DNA from: Dietzia natronolimnaea
GTDB taxonomy: Bacteria; Actinomycetota; Actinomycetes; Mycobacteriales; Mycobacteriaceae
DNA length: 64,000 nt
Reading direction: 5' to 3'
Assembly: GCF_002289575.1 (NCBI RefSeq)
Contig: NZ_NTGA01000013.1
Coordinates: forward strand, 1 to 64,000
This document shows, piece after piece, positions 57,252-64,000 of this stretch; position 1 is the stretch's first letter, and every line of letters begins with the position of its first letter. The notes below the pieces were generated by a model. The model saw nothing but the letters and a program-made list of their open reading frames with translations, was not told the origin of the DNA and ran no database searches. The translations under genes and the position numbers were made by a program.

Positions 57252-58091
57252 GTGTCCACGCCGCCCCTGCTCTCCCCCACCGCCGACGCCCGCGCGGCCG
57301 CGGACGCCGTTGCGCGCGCGAGCGGGCGGCCCGCCCACCGGGCGACCCTCGTCCTCGGTTCCGGCTGGTCCGATGTGGTCGTGGGACTGGCCGACCCCGG
57401 AACCGCGGTGGCCATCCCGATGGCCGGGCTGCCCGGGTTCGCGCCACCGTCGGTCGCCGGTCACCGCGGGACGGTGACGAGCTGCCTCGTCGACGGGGTG
57501 CCGGTGTTGGCGGTGGCCGGGCGCACCCACCTCTACGAGGGCGTGGGCACCGAGCCCGTGGTCCACCCCGCACACGTCGCGGCCGCGGTCGGCTCCGACG
57601 TCCTCGTGCTCACCAACGCCGCCGGCGGTGTCCGGGACGATCTCACGGTGGGTGAGCTCGTGCTGATCCGCGACCACCTCAACCTGACGGGCCGGTCCCC
57701 CCTGTCCGGCCCCGCCTTCGTCGACCTCGTGGACGCCTACTCGCCGCGTCTGCGCCACATCGCGGCGGAGGCGCTCCGGGCGGCCACCGGGGCCCGACCG
57801 GCCGAGGGCGTCTACGCCGCGATGCCCGGGCCCCAGTACGAGACCCCGGCCGAGATCAGGATGCTGCGCACCCTCGGCGCCGACCTCGTGGGGATGTCGA
57901 CCGTCCCGGAGACCGTTGCTGCCAGGGGGCTCGGACTGCGGGTGGTAGGGGTGTCACTGGTGACCAATCTCGCCGCCGGGGTCACCGGGCAGCCCCTCGA
58001 CCACGCCGAGGTCCTGGCCGCGGGGACCGCCGGATCCGGGCGGCTCTCGCGTGCCCTCCGCGCGCTCGTGCCCGCCGCCGCACGGAGCTGA
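57252..58091 (+). CDS. punA: purine nucleoside phosphorylase
   Basis: A 279-residue trimeric-type PNP for purine salvage. Motifs are VLGSGWSDVV, GHRGTV, AGRTHLYEG, LTNAAGGVRDDL, GPQYETPAEIRM and VGMSTVPETVAA. It lies 16 bases after the GGCT gene and 24 before pmmB, so the three are likely co-transcribed. The amidase genes amiA and amiB, next to this gene in M. tuberculosis, are absent. Confidence 0.95.
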   Translation: MSTPPLLSPTADARAAADAVARASGRPAHRATLVLGSGWSDVVVGLADPGTAVAIPMAGLPGFAPPSVAGHRGTVTSCLVDGVPVLAVAGRTHLYEGVGTEPVVHPAHVAAAVGSDVLVLTNAAGGVRDDLTVGELVLIRDHLNLTGRSPLSGPAFVDLVDAYSPRLRHIAAEALRAATGARPAEGVYAAMPGPQYETPAEIRMLRTLGADLVGMSTVPETVAARGLGLRVVGVSLVTNLAAGVTGQPLDHAEVLAAGTAGSGRLSRALRALVPAAARS

Positions 58092-58115
58092 GCAGGACAT
58101 GCCCGGGAGCGCGCC

Positions 58116-59606
58116 GTGCCCCTGACCTTCGGCACCGCGGGAGTTCGCGCCCCGATGGGTCCGGGGCCGGAGCGGATGAACGCCGGCACGGTCGCCCTCG
58201 TCGCCACCGCCGTCGCCCGCCACGTGCGGACGCAGGAACCCGCCGGGTCGACCGTCATCGTGGGGGGTGACGCCCGGCACGGCTCCGCGGGGTTCGTGGA
58301 CGTGGTGGCCGCCGTCCTGACCGCGCACGGTCTCGTCGTCGTCGTCCCGGGCTCGCCCGTCCCCACCCCCGTCATCGCGGCGGCCGTGCGGTCCAGGGGC
58401 GCGGTCGCCGGACTGATGGTGACGGCCTCACACAACCCCGCCACCGACAACGGGATCAAGGTCTACGGCCCGGACGGAGCGCAGATCGTCCCCCCCACGG
58501 ACTCCCACATCGAACAGCACCTCAGGACGGCGGAGCGTGAGGGGGTCGGCGTCCCGGAGACCGGCGCGACCGGTGCGCGGGTGGACCCCACGCTCATCGA
58601 CGACTACGTGGACTCCGTCGTGGCCGGTCTGCCCGCCCCCGCCCGGCCCCCGCGCGTGGCCCTGACCCCCGTGCACGGGGTGGGCGGCGAGATCTGCCGA
58701 CGCGTCCTGGCCGGGATCGGGGTCGACGACGTGACCCTGGTGCCCGGACAGGAGCGCCCGGATCCGGACTTCCCCACCGTCGAGTCACCCAATCCGGAGC
58801 GGCCGGCCACCACCCTGCGCCTCCGGGGGGTCGCGGAGGAGATCGGGGCCGACGTCGCGCTGGCGCTCGATCCGGACGCGGACCGGTGCGCGGTGGGATA
58901 CCGGGCCCCGGACGGGCGATGGCGGATGCTCGACGGCGACGACACCGGCGGGCTGCTCGCCGACCACCTGCTGACCACCCCGCTCCCCGGATCGGTCCGG
59001 GCGTCGGGCTCGAGGTCAGGCGTCCCGGTCGTGGCCTCCACCATCGTGTCGTCGAGACTGCCCTCGCTCCTCGTCCCGGCCCGCGGGGGCCGGCACGTGG
59101 AGACGCTCACCGGGTTCAAATGGCTGGTCCGCGCAGCCGATCCCCTGCTCTACGCCTACGAGGAGGCGATCGGCCACTGTGTGCTCCCCCGGGTGGTGGC
59201 GGACAAGGACGGCATCTCCGCGGCCGGCGCGTGGTGCGCGATGGTCGGGTCGGCCGGACGGTCGGTCGGGGCGGGGCTCGACGCGCTCGCCGAGGAGTTC
59301 GGTGCGCACCTGCGGCACAACGTCGCCCATCCACTCGTCCCCGGCGCCGACCCCGACGCCGCGCTCCGTCGCGCGGCCGAACGGCTGGGCTCGACCGGCA
59401 CGGTGACCCCGTTGGACGGCACGGACGGTGTCCGCGTGGCGGTCCCGGGCGCCCGGGCGGTGATCCGCCCATCGGGCACCGAGCCCCTGCTCAAGTCCTA
59501 CGTCGAGGCGTGGACGACACCACGACCGTCGAGGTCCGACCGGGAGGACGCCGGACGACGGCTGACCGCTCTGGCAGATCGCGTCGCCGCCGCCATCACC
59601 TCCTGA
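58116..59606 (+). CDS. pmmB: phosphohexomutase PmmB
   Basis: A 496-residue alpha-D-phosphohexomutase (Rv3308-like), the second in the window. The phosphoserine loop is VTASHNPATDNGIKVYG, the metal site LDPDADRCAVG, the sugar loop YEEAIGHCV, and the phosphate loop IRPSGTEPLLKSY. The start FGTAGVRAPMG is typical of the phosphopentomutase/phosphoglucomutase 2 branch, so in this purine-salvage context it might act on pentose-phosphates. GGGAG precedes GTG 58116. Confidence 0.93.
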   Translation: MPLTFGTAGVRAPMGPGPERMNAGTVALVATAVARHVRTQEPAGSTVIVGGDARHGSAGFVDVVAAVLTAHGLVVVVPGSPVPTPVIAAAVRSRGAVAGLMVTASHNPATDNGIKVYGPDGAQIVPPTDSHIEQHLRTAEREGVGVPETGATGARVDPTLIDDYVDSVVAGLPAPARPPRVALTPVHGVGGEICRRVLAGIGVDDVTLVPGQERPDPDFPTVESPNPERPATTLRLRGVAEEIGADVALALDPDADRCAVGYRAPDGRWRMLDGDDTGGLLADHLLTTPLPGSVRASGSRSGVPVVASTIVSSRLPSLLVPARGGRHVETLTGFKWLVRAADPLLYAYEEAIGHCVLPRVVADKDGISAAGAWCAMVGSAGRSVGAGLDALAEEFGAHLRHNVAHPLVPGADPDAALRRAAERLGSTGTVTPLDGTDGVRVAVPGARAVIRPSGTEPLLKSYVEAWTTPRPSRSDREDAGRRLTALADRVAAAITS

Positions 59607-59621
59607 GGGGCGGGGGCACGG

Positions 59622-59661
59622 TCAGCGGTAGTCGCAGCTCAGCGGAAGTCCAGCTCAGCGG
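59622..59661 (-). repeat. 3-copy repeat across the upp stop
   Basis: TCAGCGG starts at 59622, 59639 and 59655, spaced 17 and 16 bases, with CAGCTCAGCGG exact in the last two. The TCA at 59655 is the upp stop; both others repeat it downstream. Confidence 0.85.
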
Positions 59662-60278
59662 GGGCCGAACAGGCGGTCGCCCGCGTCGCCGAGCCCGGGG
59701 ACGATGAAGGCGTCGTCGTCGAGCCGCTCGTCGATGGTCGCGGTGACGAGTCGCGCCGCCAGTCCCGACGACCGCACGGTCTCGATCCCCTCCGGAGCGC
59801 ACAGGACGCACACCACGGTGACCCCGGTGGCGCCTCGTTCGGCCAGGGTCTCCAAGGTCGAGACCAGCGACCCCCCGGTGGCGAGCATCGGGTCCAGCAC
59901 GACGACGTGCCGTCCGGCGAGGTCGTCCGGCAGGGAGCACAGATAGGACACCGGGGTGTGGGTCTCCTCGTCGCGCGCCAGGCCCACGAACCCGACCTGC
60001 GCGCCCGGGAGCAACCGGGTGGCCGGGTCCAGCAGACCCAGCCCCGCACGCAGGACAGGCACCACGAGCGGGACGCCGTCGACCGCGACCCCCGTCGTCT
60101 CGGCCACCGGTGTGGTCACGGGGACCTCGGTGGTCGGGATGGAGCGGAAGGCCTCGTAGCAGAGCATGGTGCCGAGTGCGTCCATCGCCGCCCGGAAGCC
60201 GGCGGTGTCGGTGGCGGAGTCGCGCAGCGTGCGGAGCCGGTCTCCGACCAGCGGGTGATCCACGACGATGATGTCCAT
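59655..60278 (-). CDS. upp: uracil phosphoribosyltransferase
   Basis: A 207-residue enzyme making UMP from uracil and PRPP. Signatures are DHPLVGDRLRTLRD, VPVLRAGLGLLDPATRLLP, the PRPP loop VVLDPMLATGGSL, and the uracil loop DDDAFIVPGLGDAGDRLFG. ATG 60278 starts MDIIVVDHPL; no strong ribosome site is seen. It is divergent from the EspC-like operon and convergent with pmmB. Confidence 0.96.
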   Translation of the reverse strand: MDIIVVDHPLVGDRLRTLRDSATDTAGFRAAMDALGTMLCYEAFRSIPTTEVPVTTPVAETTGVAVDGVPLVVPVLRAGLGLLDPATRLLPGAQVGFVGLARDEETHTPVSYLCSLPDDLAGRHVVVLDPMLATGGSLVSTLETLAERGATGVTVVCVLCAPEGIETVRSSGLAARLVTATIDERLDDDAFIVPGLGDAGDRLFGPR

Positions 60279-60386
60279 GCCCGACAGGATTCCACAGCAG
60301 GGGAATCCCCGACCGGGCGGAACCGGTGCGGGCCCGCGAGGCGTCGAACCCTGTGACGGGACGAGAAGGCGATGAGGGGCGAGGTA

Positions 60387-60734
60387 ATGGCGGACGGAGC
60401 GATCGACGTCCACGTGGACGGACTGCGGGAGCTGGGTACGGGGTTGACCACGTTGGCGGACGCCCTGGGGGGCGTGCTCGGGGCCGTGGACTCGCTGCCC
60501 GTGGACGAGGTGGCACCGGTCCTCGGGCCGGTCGGGGCCGACTTCATGTCCGCCCTGCTCGCCGCCACCGCGCGGCATCGCGAGGTGCTCGCCGGGGTGG
60601 CGCGGGTGAGCGATGCCGCCGGGCACCTGGTCCTCGAGACCGGCCGGGTGTACGCCGAGTCCGACGTGGCGGGCGCCGAGGCCATCGGGGCGGCCGGGGC
60701 CCAGGTGTCCGGGATCGAGGGTCCGGCCCGGTGA
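60387..60734 (+). CDS. EspC-like type VII secretion target
   Basis: A 115-residue, helical, Ala-rich protein resembling the EspC family (T7SS_ESX_EspC): an Asp/Val N-terminal helix (IDVHVDGLRELGTGLTTLAD), a turn with a Gly/Pro patch, and a second long helix. The export motif YxxxD is present as YAESD (Y89 to D93) after the second helix. ATG 60387 has AGGGG 7 bases upstream; ATG 60372 is an alternative. It overlaps the next gene by four bases, the arrangement of Esx/Esp partner pairs. No ESX core genes are in the window. Confidence 0.65.
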   Translation: MADGAIDVHVDGLRELGTGLTTLADALGGVLGAVDSLPVDEVAPVLGPVGADFMSALLAATARHREVLAGVARVSDAAGHLVLETGRVYAESDVAGAEAIGAAGAQVSGIEGPAR

Positions 60735-61888
60735 TCGCCGACGCGCTGGCCTACGCGGGGCCCATCCGGCAGATCCTCGACCTGCTCTCGGCGGAGGAGT
60801 TCGTCCCCGAACCGGCTCGGGACGTCATGCGACCGGTGAGCGACGGGCTGGAGGTGGCCCAACGGCTCGGGCCACCGCTCGAACGACTGCTCTCCGAGAC
60901 GTGGGACTCGCTGGCCTCCCTCGGCGCCGCCCACTCGGTGGCCGAGATCGGTCGCACGGTCGGGGCGCTCGGCGAGTCCGCCGCCGAGATCGCCAGGGTC
61001 ACCGCCGTGGCGGCGGACATCGTCGTCCGCGGCACCGTCGAGGTGATCGGCATCGTGCAGCAGTTCCTCGCCCGGGCGGCCGCGCTGGGGCCCGCTCTGA
61101 TGACCCCGCCCGGCCAGGTGGCGCTGCTCGGACTGGCCACCGAGCACCTGGCCCGCGGCATCCAGGTGGCGGAGCGGGTCCAACTCGAACTCAAGGGACC
61201 GACCCTCGAGATGCGCGCCATCGCCGCCGGCATCCCCGAGGCCCCGCGCACGCCCGGTGTGATCGCCGACTCGAGCACGGGTGGCGTGATCAACGCCTCG
61301 ACCGCCGCCCACACGGGTTCCGGGCCGGGCTCACTCGCCGCCACGGGGACCGCGTCGATCGGCGGCGCCGTGTCGGCGGGAGGTGTCGTGTCGGCGGGAG
61401 GTGTCGTGTCGGCGGACGGCGCCGTGCCGGCGGGCGGGTCCGACGGTTCCACGGACGTCGCCGGGGGGTCCGCAGGAGCAGGCGTCGTTGGAGGCGGCGT
61501 CGACGTGCTCCTGCCCGACGGATCGGTGGCCACCGCCCCCAACGAGCAAGCTGCCGGAGCCGTCCGCAACGCCCTCAGCCAGCAAGGTGTGCCGTACGTG
61601 TGGGGCGGGACGACTCCGGGCCAGGGCCTGGACTGCAGCGGCCTGACCCAGTGGGCGTATCGGGACGCCGGGGTGGAGATCCCGCGTCTGGCGCAGGAGC
61701 AGGGGGTGGGTGCGCAGGTAGCCGCGTCCGACCTCATGCCGGGCGATCTGGCCGTGTGGGACGGCCACGTCGCGATGTACATCGGCAACGGCCAACTCGT
61801 CGAGGCCGGGGACCCCGTGTCGGTGTCGGGGCTGCGCACCGACAACATCGGTATGTCCTTCCACGGGTTCTACCGTCCGACCGGCTGA
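60731..61888 (+). CDS. NlpC/P60 peptidoglycan hydrolase, no signal peptide
   Basis: A 385-residue protein. Residues 1-175 are helical and contain LSETWDSLASLG, a WxG-like bend. A Ser/Ala/Gly/Val linker with four 6-residue repeats follows (about 210-237). The C-terminal NlpC/P60 domain has the catalytic Cys302 (LDCSGLTQWAY), His346 (DGHVAMYIG) and probably Glu358, as in RipA. There is no Sec or Tat signal although the domain must act on the wall. GTG 60731 overlaps the EspC-like stop (GTGA). Export with the EspC-like partner is my inference. Confidence 0.85.
   Translation: MIADALAYAGPIRQILDLLSAEEFVPEPARDVMRPVSDGLEVAQRLGPPLERLLSETWDSLASLGAAHSVAEIGRTVGALGESAAEIARVTAVAADIVVRGTVEVIGIVQQFLARAAALGPALMTPPGQVALLGLATEHLARGIQVAERVQLELKGPTLEMRAIAAGIPEAPRTPGVIADSSTGGVINASTAAHTGSGPGSLAATGTASIGGAVSAGGVVSAGGVVSADGAVPAGGSDGSTDVAGGSAGAGVVGGGVDVLLPDGSVATAPNEQAAGAVRNALSQQGVPYVWGGTTPGQGLDCSGLTQWAYRDAGVEIPRLAQEQGVGAQVAASDLMPGDLAVWDGHVAMYIGNGQLVEAGDPVSVSGLRTDNIGMSFHGFYRPTG
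61370..61441 (+). repeat. 4 x 18-base coding repeat in the NlpC/P60 linker
   Basis: Units at 61370, 61388, 61406 and 61424. Units one and two are identical; three and four are diverged. It encodes VSAGGV-type hexapeptides. Confidence 0.95.
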
Positions 61889-62163
61889 TGGCGCCCGAGA
61901 CCTGCCGCCACACCGACCCGATGACCGGCGTCGTCGCCGAGGTCGGTACCGACGGCGTGCCGGTGGGTCTGGCCCTGCCCGCCGGGCTGCTCGACCGCCC
62001 ACCCGCGGATGTCGCGAGGGCGGTGCTGCGCGCCCTCACCGTCGCGGCGGGTGAGGCCCGTGATCTCCTCGACCGGTTGGCAGACGAGGAGTGGGACGGT
62101 CAGGAGTGGGACCGGGCGCAGTGGCTGGAGGCGGACGACGAGCCGGACGGGGGGTCGAGGTGA
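61888..62163 (+). CDS. small acidic protein of the T7SS-like cassette
   Basis: A 91-residue protein I do not recognise. It has a short N-terminal part with CRHTDPMTGVVAEVGTDG, a helix VARAVLRALTVAAGEARDLL, and a strongly acidic, Trp-rich end (DEEWDGQEWDRAQWLEADDE). ATG 61888 overlaps the NlpC stop by one base (TGATG), and its stop overlaps the next start (GTGA), so it is locked into the cassette. Size and acidity would fit a chaperone-like partner; this is a guess. Confidence 0.7.
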   Translation: MAPETCRHTDPMTGVVAEVGTDGVPVGLALPAGLLDRPPADVARAVLRALTVAAGEARDLLDRLADEEWDGQEWDRAQWLEADDEPDGGSR

Positions 62164-62552
62164 GCGCCGGAGGGCTGGACGTCGACGCCTTCCTCGGCCG
62201 CCTCCGCGGGATCGCGGCCGAGTGGGAGTCCGCGCACGACCAACTGGAGTCCCTCCGGGTGGTGGCCTCGAGTCGGGACCGGATCGCGACCGCCACCGCC
62301 GATTCCGGTGGCACGGTGATCGACCTGGTACTCGCGACCGGACTCCGCGGGCACGGATGCGATGCGGTGGCGTCCGCCATCCTCGAGGCCACGTCCAGCG
62401 CGGTCGTCCAGGCCAACGCCCGGCGGGCCGAACTGGTCTCGGGGTCGGTCGAGCTCGCGGTGACCGCCCGCAGACAGACCGACGGGACCCCGGCCGGCGA
62501 CCAGTCCCCCATCCCGGCAGGCGACCCGTCGGCGGGCCGTGGCACCGGGTGA
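62160..62552 (+). CDS. YbaB/EbfC-like protein (EspL-type)
   Basis: A 130-residue protein with the YbaB/EbfC pattern: an N-terminal helix (VDAFLGRLRGIAAEWESAHDQL), a three-strand sheet (VVASSRDRIATATADSGGTVIDLVL) and a long C-terminal helix (VASAILEATSSAVVQANARRAELV). The last 30 residues are disordered. Nucleoid-type YbaB proteins are about 100 residues; the diverged YbaB-like proteins in ESX loci (EspL) are similar to this. GTG 62160 overlaps the upstream stop. It closes the four-gene cassette. Confidence 0.75.
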   Translation: MSAGGLDVDAFLGRLRGIAAEWESAHDQLESLRVVASSRDRIATATADSGGTVIDLVLATGLRGHGCDAVASAILEATSSAVVQANARRAELVSGSVELAVTARRQTDGTPAGDQSPIPAGDPSAGRGTG

Positions 62553-62563
62553 CTGGCCGTGGA

Positions 62564-62569
62564 TATGCT
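62564..62569 (+). promoter_or_regulatory. -10 hexamer TATGCT, leaderless Rv3311-like gene
   Basis: TATGCT, 7 bases, then ATG 62577; no ribosome site. Confidence 0.6.
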
Positions 62570-62576
62570 GACCCGC

Positions 62577-63797
62577 ATGGCCAAGGACATCGTCCCGATC
62601 GAGCTCGGTCTCCCTGAAGGAGACGTCACGACCCTCTGGGCACCCAGTTGGCGAGAGGACAACGACGACTGGGAGGCGTTCCTCGGACTCGACGAGGACC
62701 TCTACGCCTTCGACTCGACCGCCGAACTCCTCGCCCTGGTCCGGAGCGGCGCGCCACACGACCTCCAGGACCACCCCTCCTGGGCCGAGTTCGCGGCGTC
62801 GGACGTCCTGGCGTTCCGTGCGGCCGAGGAGAACTGCTACGACCTCGTCGGAGTACTCGAACTCCTCGGTGAGAACCCCACGGAGTCGTCGGTCGACGAG
62901 ATCGACCAGGCCTTCGCGATCGCCCGATCGATCGGGGAGGTGTGCGAGCTGGACACGGTCACCAAGTTCTTCAACGGCAACCCGATCCTGGCCGCCGTCA
63001 CCCGCGGAATGGACGAGTTCTACGGGCGGGACGGGCTGAAACTGTGGAAATCGATCCGCAAGACCGTCGCCAAGGGCTGGGACGACGTACTCGACGCCAT
63101 CCAAGACGTCATGACCACGCCCGAGGTGCGGCCGAACGAGGTCGACCGCGCACGCGCGGACCTGGACGCCGCCGAGGCCGCGCTCCCCGAACCCGCGCCC
63201 GAACCCGAGGCCGCCCCCACCGGCTACCCGGAGGGCTCCCTCTGGGAGACGGTCGGGATCGACCCCGTGAAGATCATCTTCGCCGACCAGGAGTACCTCA
63301 GTCTGCGGTGTTACCTCGGCGATCGGCCGGTGTTCCTCGGCGACGGTGACCAGGCGTACGTGTTCACCAGCCCCAGGGGCCTGGCCCGGTACCTGGCGGA
63401 CAACGACGACGAGACCCTCAGCCACGTGGCGACCTACGAGCGTGTCAAGATCGCGGCGACCGACGGCAGTCTGGACATCCACGTGACCGAGGACAACACC
63501 TACGTTCTCGCCGGTCTCGACCGCGATATCGAGGTCGGCCCCGGGATGGTCGACGCCGATCAGCTGGGACTCGCGGTCGAGCTGATCACCGACCTCGCGA
63601 CCTACGTGGGAGACTCCGGCCTCGAGGCCGCCGTGACCGGCCGGGGGACCGCGTTGCGCCGATTCCTCCACTACGTCCTCAACCCGGACGACACCAGGCT
63701 GCTCGAGCCCAGTGCCCCGTTCGACGACGAGGCCGGCGAGTGGCGCGACCTGGTCGACGACGTCGAACGCCTGATGACCACCCCCGACATCGCCTGA
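62577..63797 (+). CDS. conserved protein, Rv3311 family
   Basis: A 406-residue acidic protein (MAKDIVPIELGLPEGDVTTLWAPSW...) that by place and opening matches Rv3311, sometimes labelled primosomal protein without visible reason. Two similar halves each hold an AYVFTSPRGLARYL/LYAFDSTAELLALV-like element (near residues 43 and 261), hinting at an internal duplication. A Pro/Glu/Ala linker lies near residues 203-217. No membrane segment or catalytic motif is seen. The leaderless ATG 62577 is favoured. Function unknown. Confidence 0.8.
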   Translation: MAKDIVPIELGLPEGDVTTLWAPSWREDNDDWEAFLGLDEDLYAFDSTAELLALVRSGAPHDLQDHPSWAEFAASDVLAFRAAEENCYDLVGVLELLGENPTESSVDEIDQAFAIARSIGEVCELDTVTKFFNGNPILAAVTRGMDEFYGRDGLKLWKSIRKTVAKGWDDVLDAIQDVMTTPEVRPNEVDRARADLDAAEAALPEPAPEPEAAPTGYPEGSLWETVGIDPVKIIFADQEYLSLRCYLGDRPVFLGDGDQAYVFTSPRGLARYLADNDDETLSHVATYERVKIAATDGSLDIHVTEDNTYVLAGLDRDIEVGPGMVDADQLGLAVELITDLATYVGDSGLEAAVTGRGTALRRFLHYVLNPDDTRLLEPSAPFDDEAGEWRDLVDDVERLMTTPDIA

Positions 63798-63843
63798 CCC
63801 CTCCCGGGCCGGACCGGACTGGACCGGGCCGGCCCGGACTCGT

Positions 63844-63900
63844 CGAGAAGAGCGTTTCGCACACTTCCACTCGGCCGACGCGGTCGAAACACTCTTCTCG
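63844..63900. terminator. 16-base inverted repeat after the Rv3311-like gene
   Basis: CGAGAAGAGCGTTTCG (63844-63859) pairs with CGAAACACTCTTCTCG (63885-63900), one mismatch, 25-base loop. It could end the Rv3311-like gene and a convergent gene, but the AT-richer arms and long loop also fit a protein-binding site. Confidence 0.5.
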
Positions 63901-63902
63901 AT

Positions 63903-63938
63903 GGGCTGGTCGACGGGCTGGTCGGCGGTCTGGTCGAG
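63903..63938. repeat. 3 x 12-base tandem repeat
   Basis: GGGCTGGTCGAC, GGGCTGGTCGGC, GGTCTGGTCGAG at 63903, 63915 and 63927. It lies downstream of the possible partial gene at the window end. Confidence 0.8.
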
Positions 63939-63954
63939 TCGGCGGGCCGGCGCC

Positions 63955-64000
63955 TCACCACCCGCGCAGCCGGCCCACCACCACGCCGGCCGGTCCACGA
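63955..64000 (-). CDS. possible C-terminus of a minus-strand gene
   Basis: From the window edge an open frame on the minus strand ends at TGA 63957-63955 and reads RGPAGVVVGRLRGW. The composition looks like a protein C-terminus, and the inverted repeat at 63844 would be its terminator. Only 14 codons are visible, so this is weak; the start lies outside the window. Confidence 0.2.
   Translation of the reverse strand, partial: RGPAGVVVGRLRGW

Overview
The window is a GC-rich (about 70 %) chromosomal segment of a mycolic-acid actinobacterium (order Mycobacteriales). Lineage-diagnostic genes are whiB1 and whiB2, sigH with its zinc anti-sigma factor, mtrAB-lpqB, fbiAB for coenzyme F420, wbbL for the mycolyl-arabinogalactan linker, the accA3/accD5/accE5 acyl-CoA carboxylase, and the 24-residue ribosomal protein bL37. 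Gene order follows, from memory, the Mycobacterium tuberculosis stretch Rv3208A to Rv3311, with losses (no desA3, rmlD, sseA, amiA/B or sapM at the expected places) and insertions (glpK and an iron ABC transporter). I infer a Dietzia-like genus; the sequence alone does not fix it. I saw no tRNA, rRNA, insertion sequence, prophage or CRISPR array. This is a conserved core region.

Layout. 1-14.5 kb: DUF3107 protein, DEAD-box helicase, a membrane-anchored beta-propeller protein, a redox/stress block (whiB1, a biotinyl protein, bL37, rsrA-sigH), a YbaK deacylase, an SRAP DNA-crosslink protein, aroA-rsgA, a ferredoxin reductase and a WS/DGAT acyltransferase group. 14.5-30.5 kb, mostly minus strand: secA1, hpf, then the tmk-mtrA-mtrB-lpqB-comF run, sahH, and the mannose genes manA-tobH-pmmA. 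30.5-38 kb: whiB2 divergent from fbiAB, then manC, wbbL and an LCP ligase for wall assembly. 38-47.8 kb: fadE25, purEK, a PH-domain protein, birA divergent from accD5-accE5, then maf and accA3. BirA probably biotinylates AccA3 and the small biotinyl protein at 4.7 kb. 47.8-56.5 kb: divergent glpD/glpK, an iron-box-controlled ferric ABC transporter, lpdA. 56.7-64 kb: gamma-glutamylcyclotransferase, purine phosphorylase, pmmB, upp, a four-gene cassette resembling type VII secretion loci (EspC-like protein, NlpC/P60 hydrolase, small acidic protein, YbaB-like protein), and an Rv3311-family protein.

Two patterns run across the window. First, about sixteen genes start directly at, or within 6-8 bases of, a TANNNT-type -10 hexamer with no Shine-Dalgarno sequence, so leaderless transcription looks frequent. 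Second, at least eight gene ends carry short imperfect tandem repeats (period 14-24 bases) that include the stop codon and repeat it downstream. I know of no description of the second pattern.
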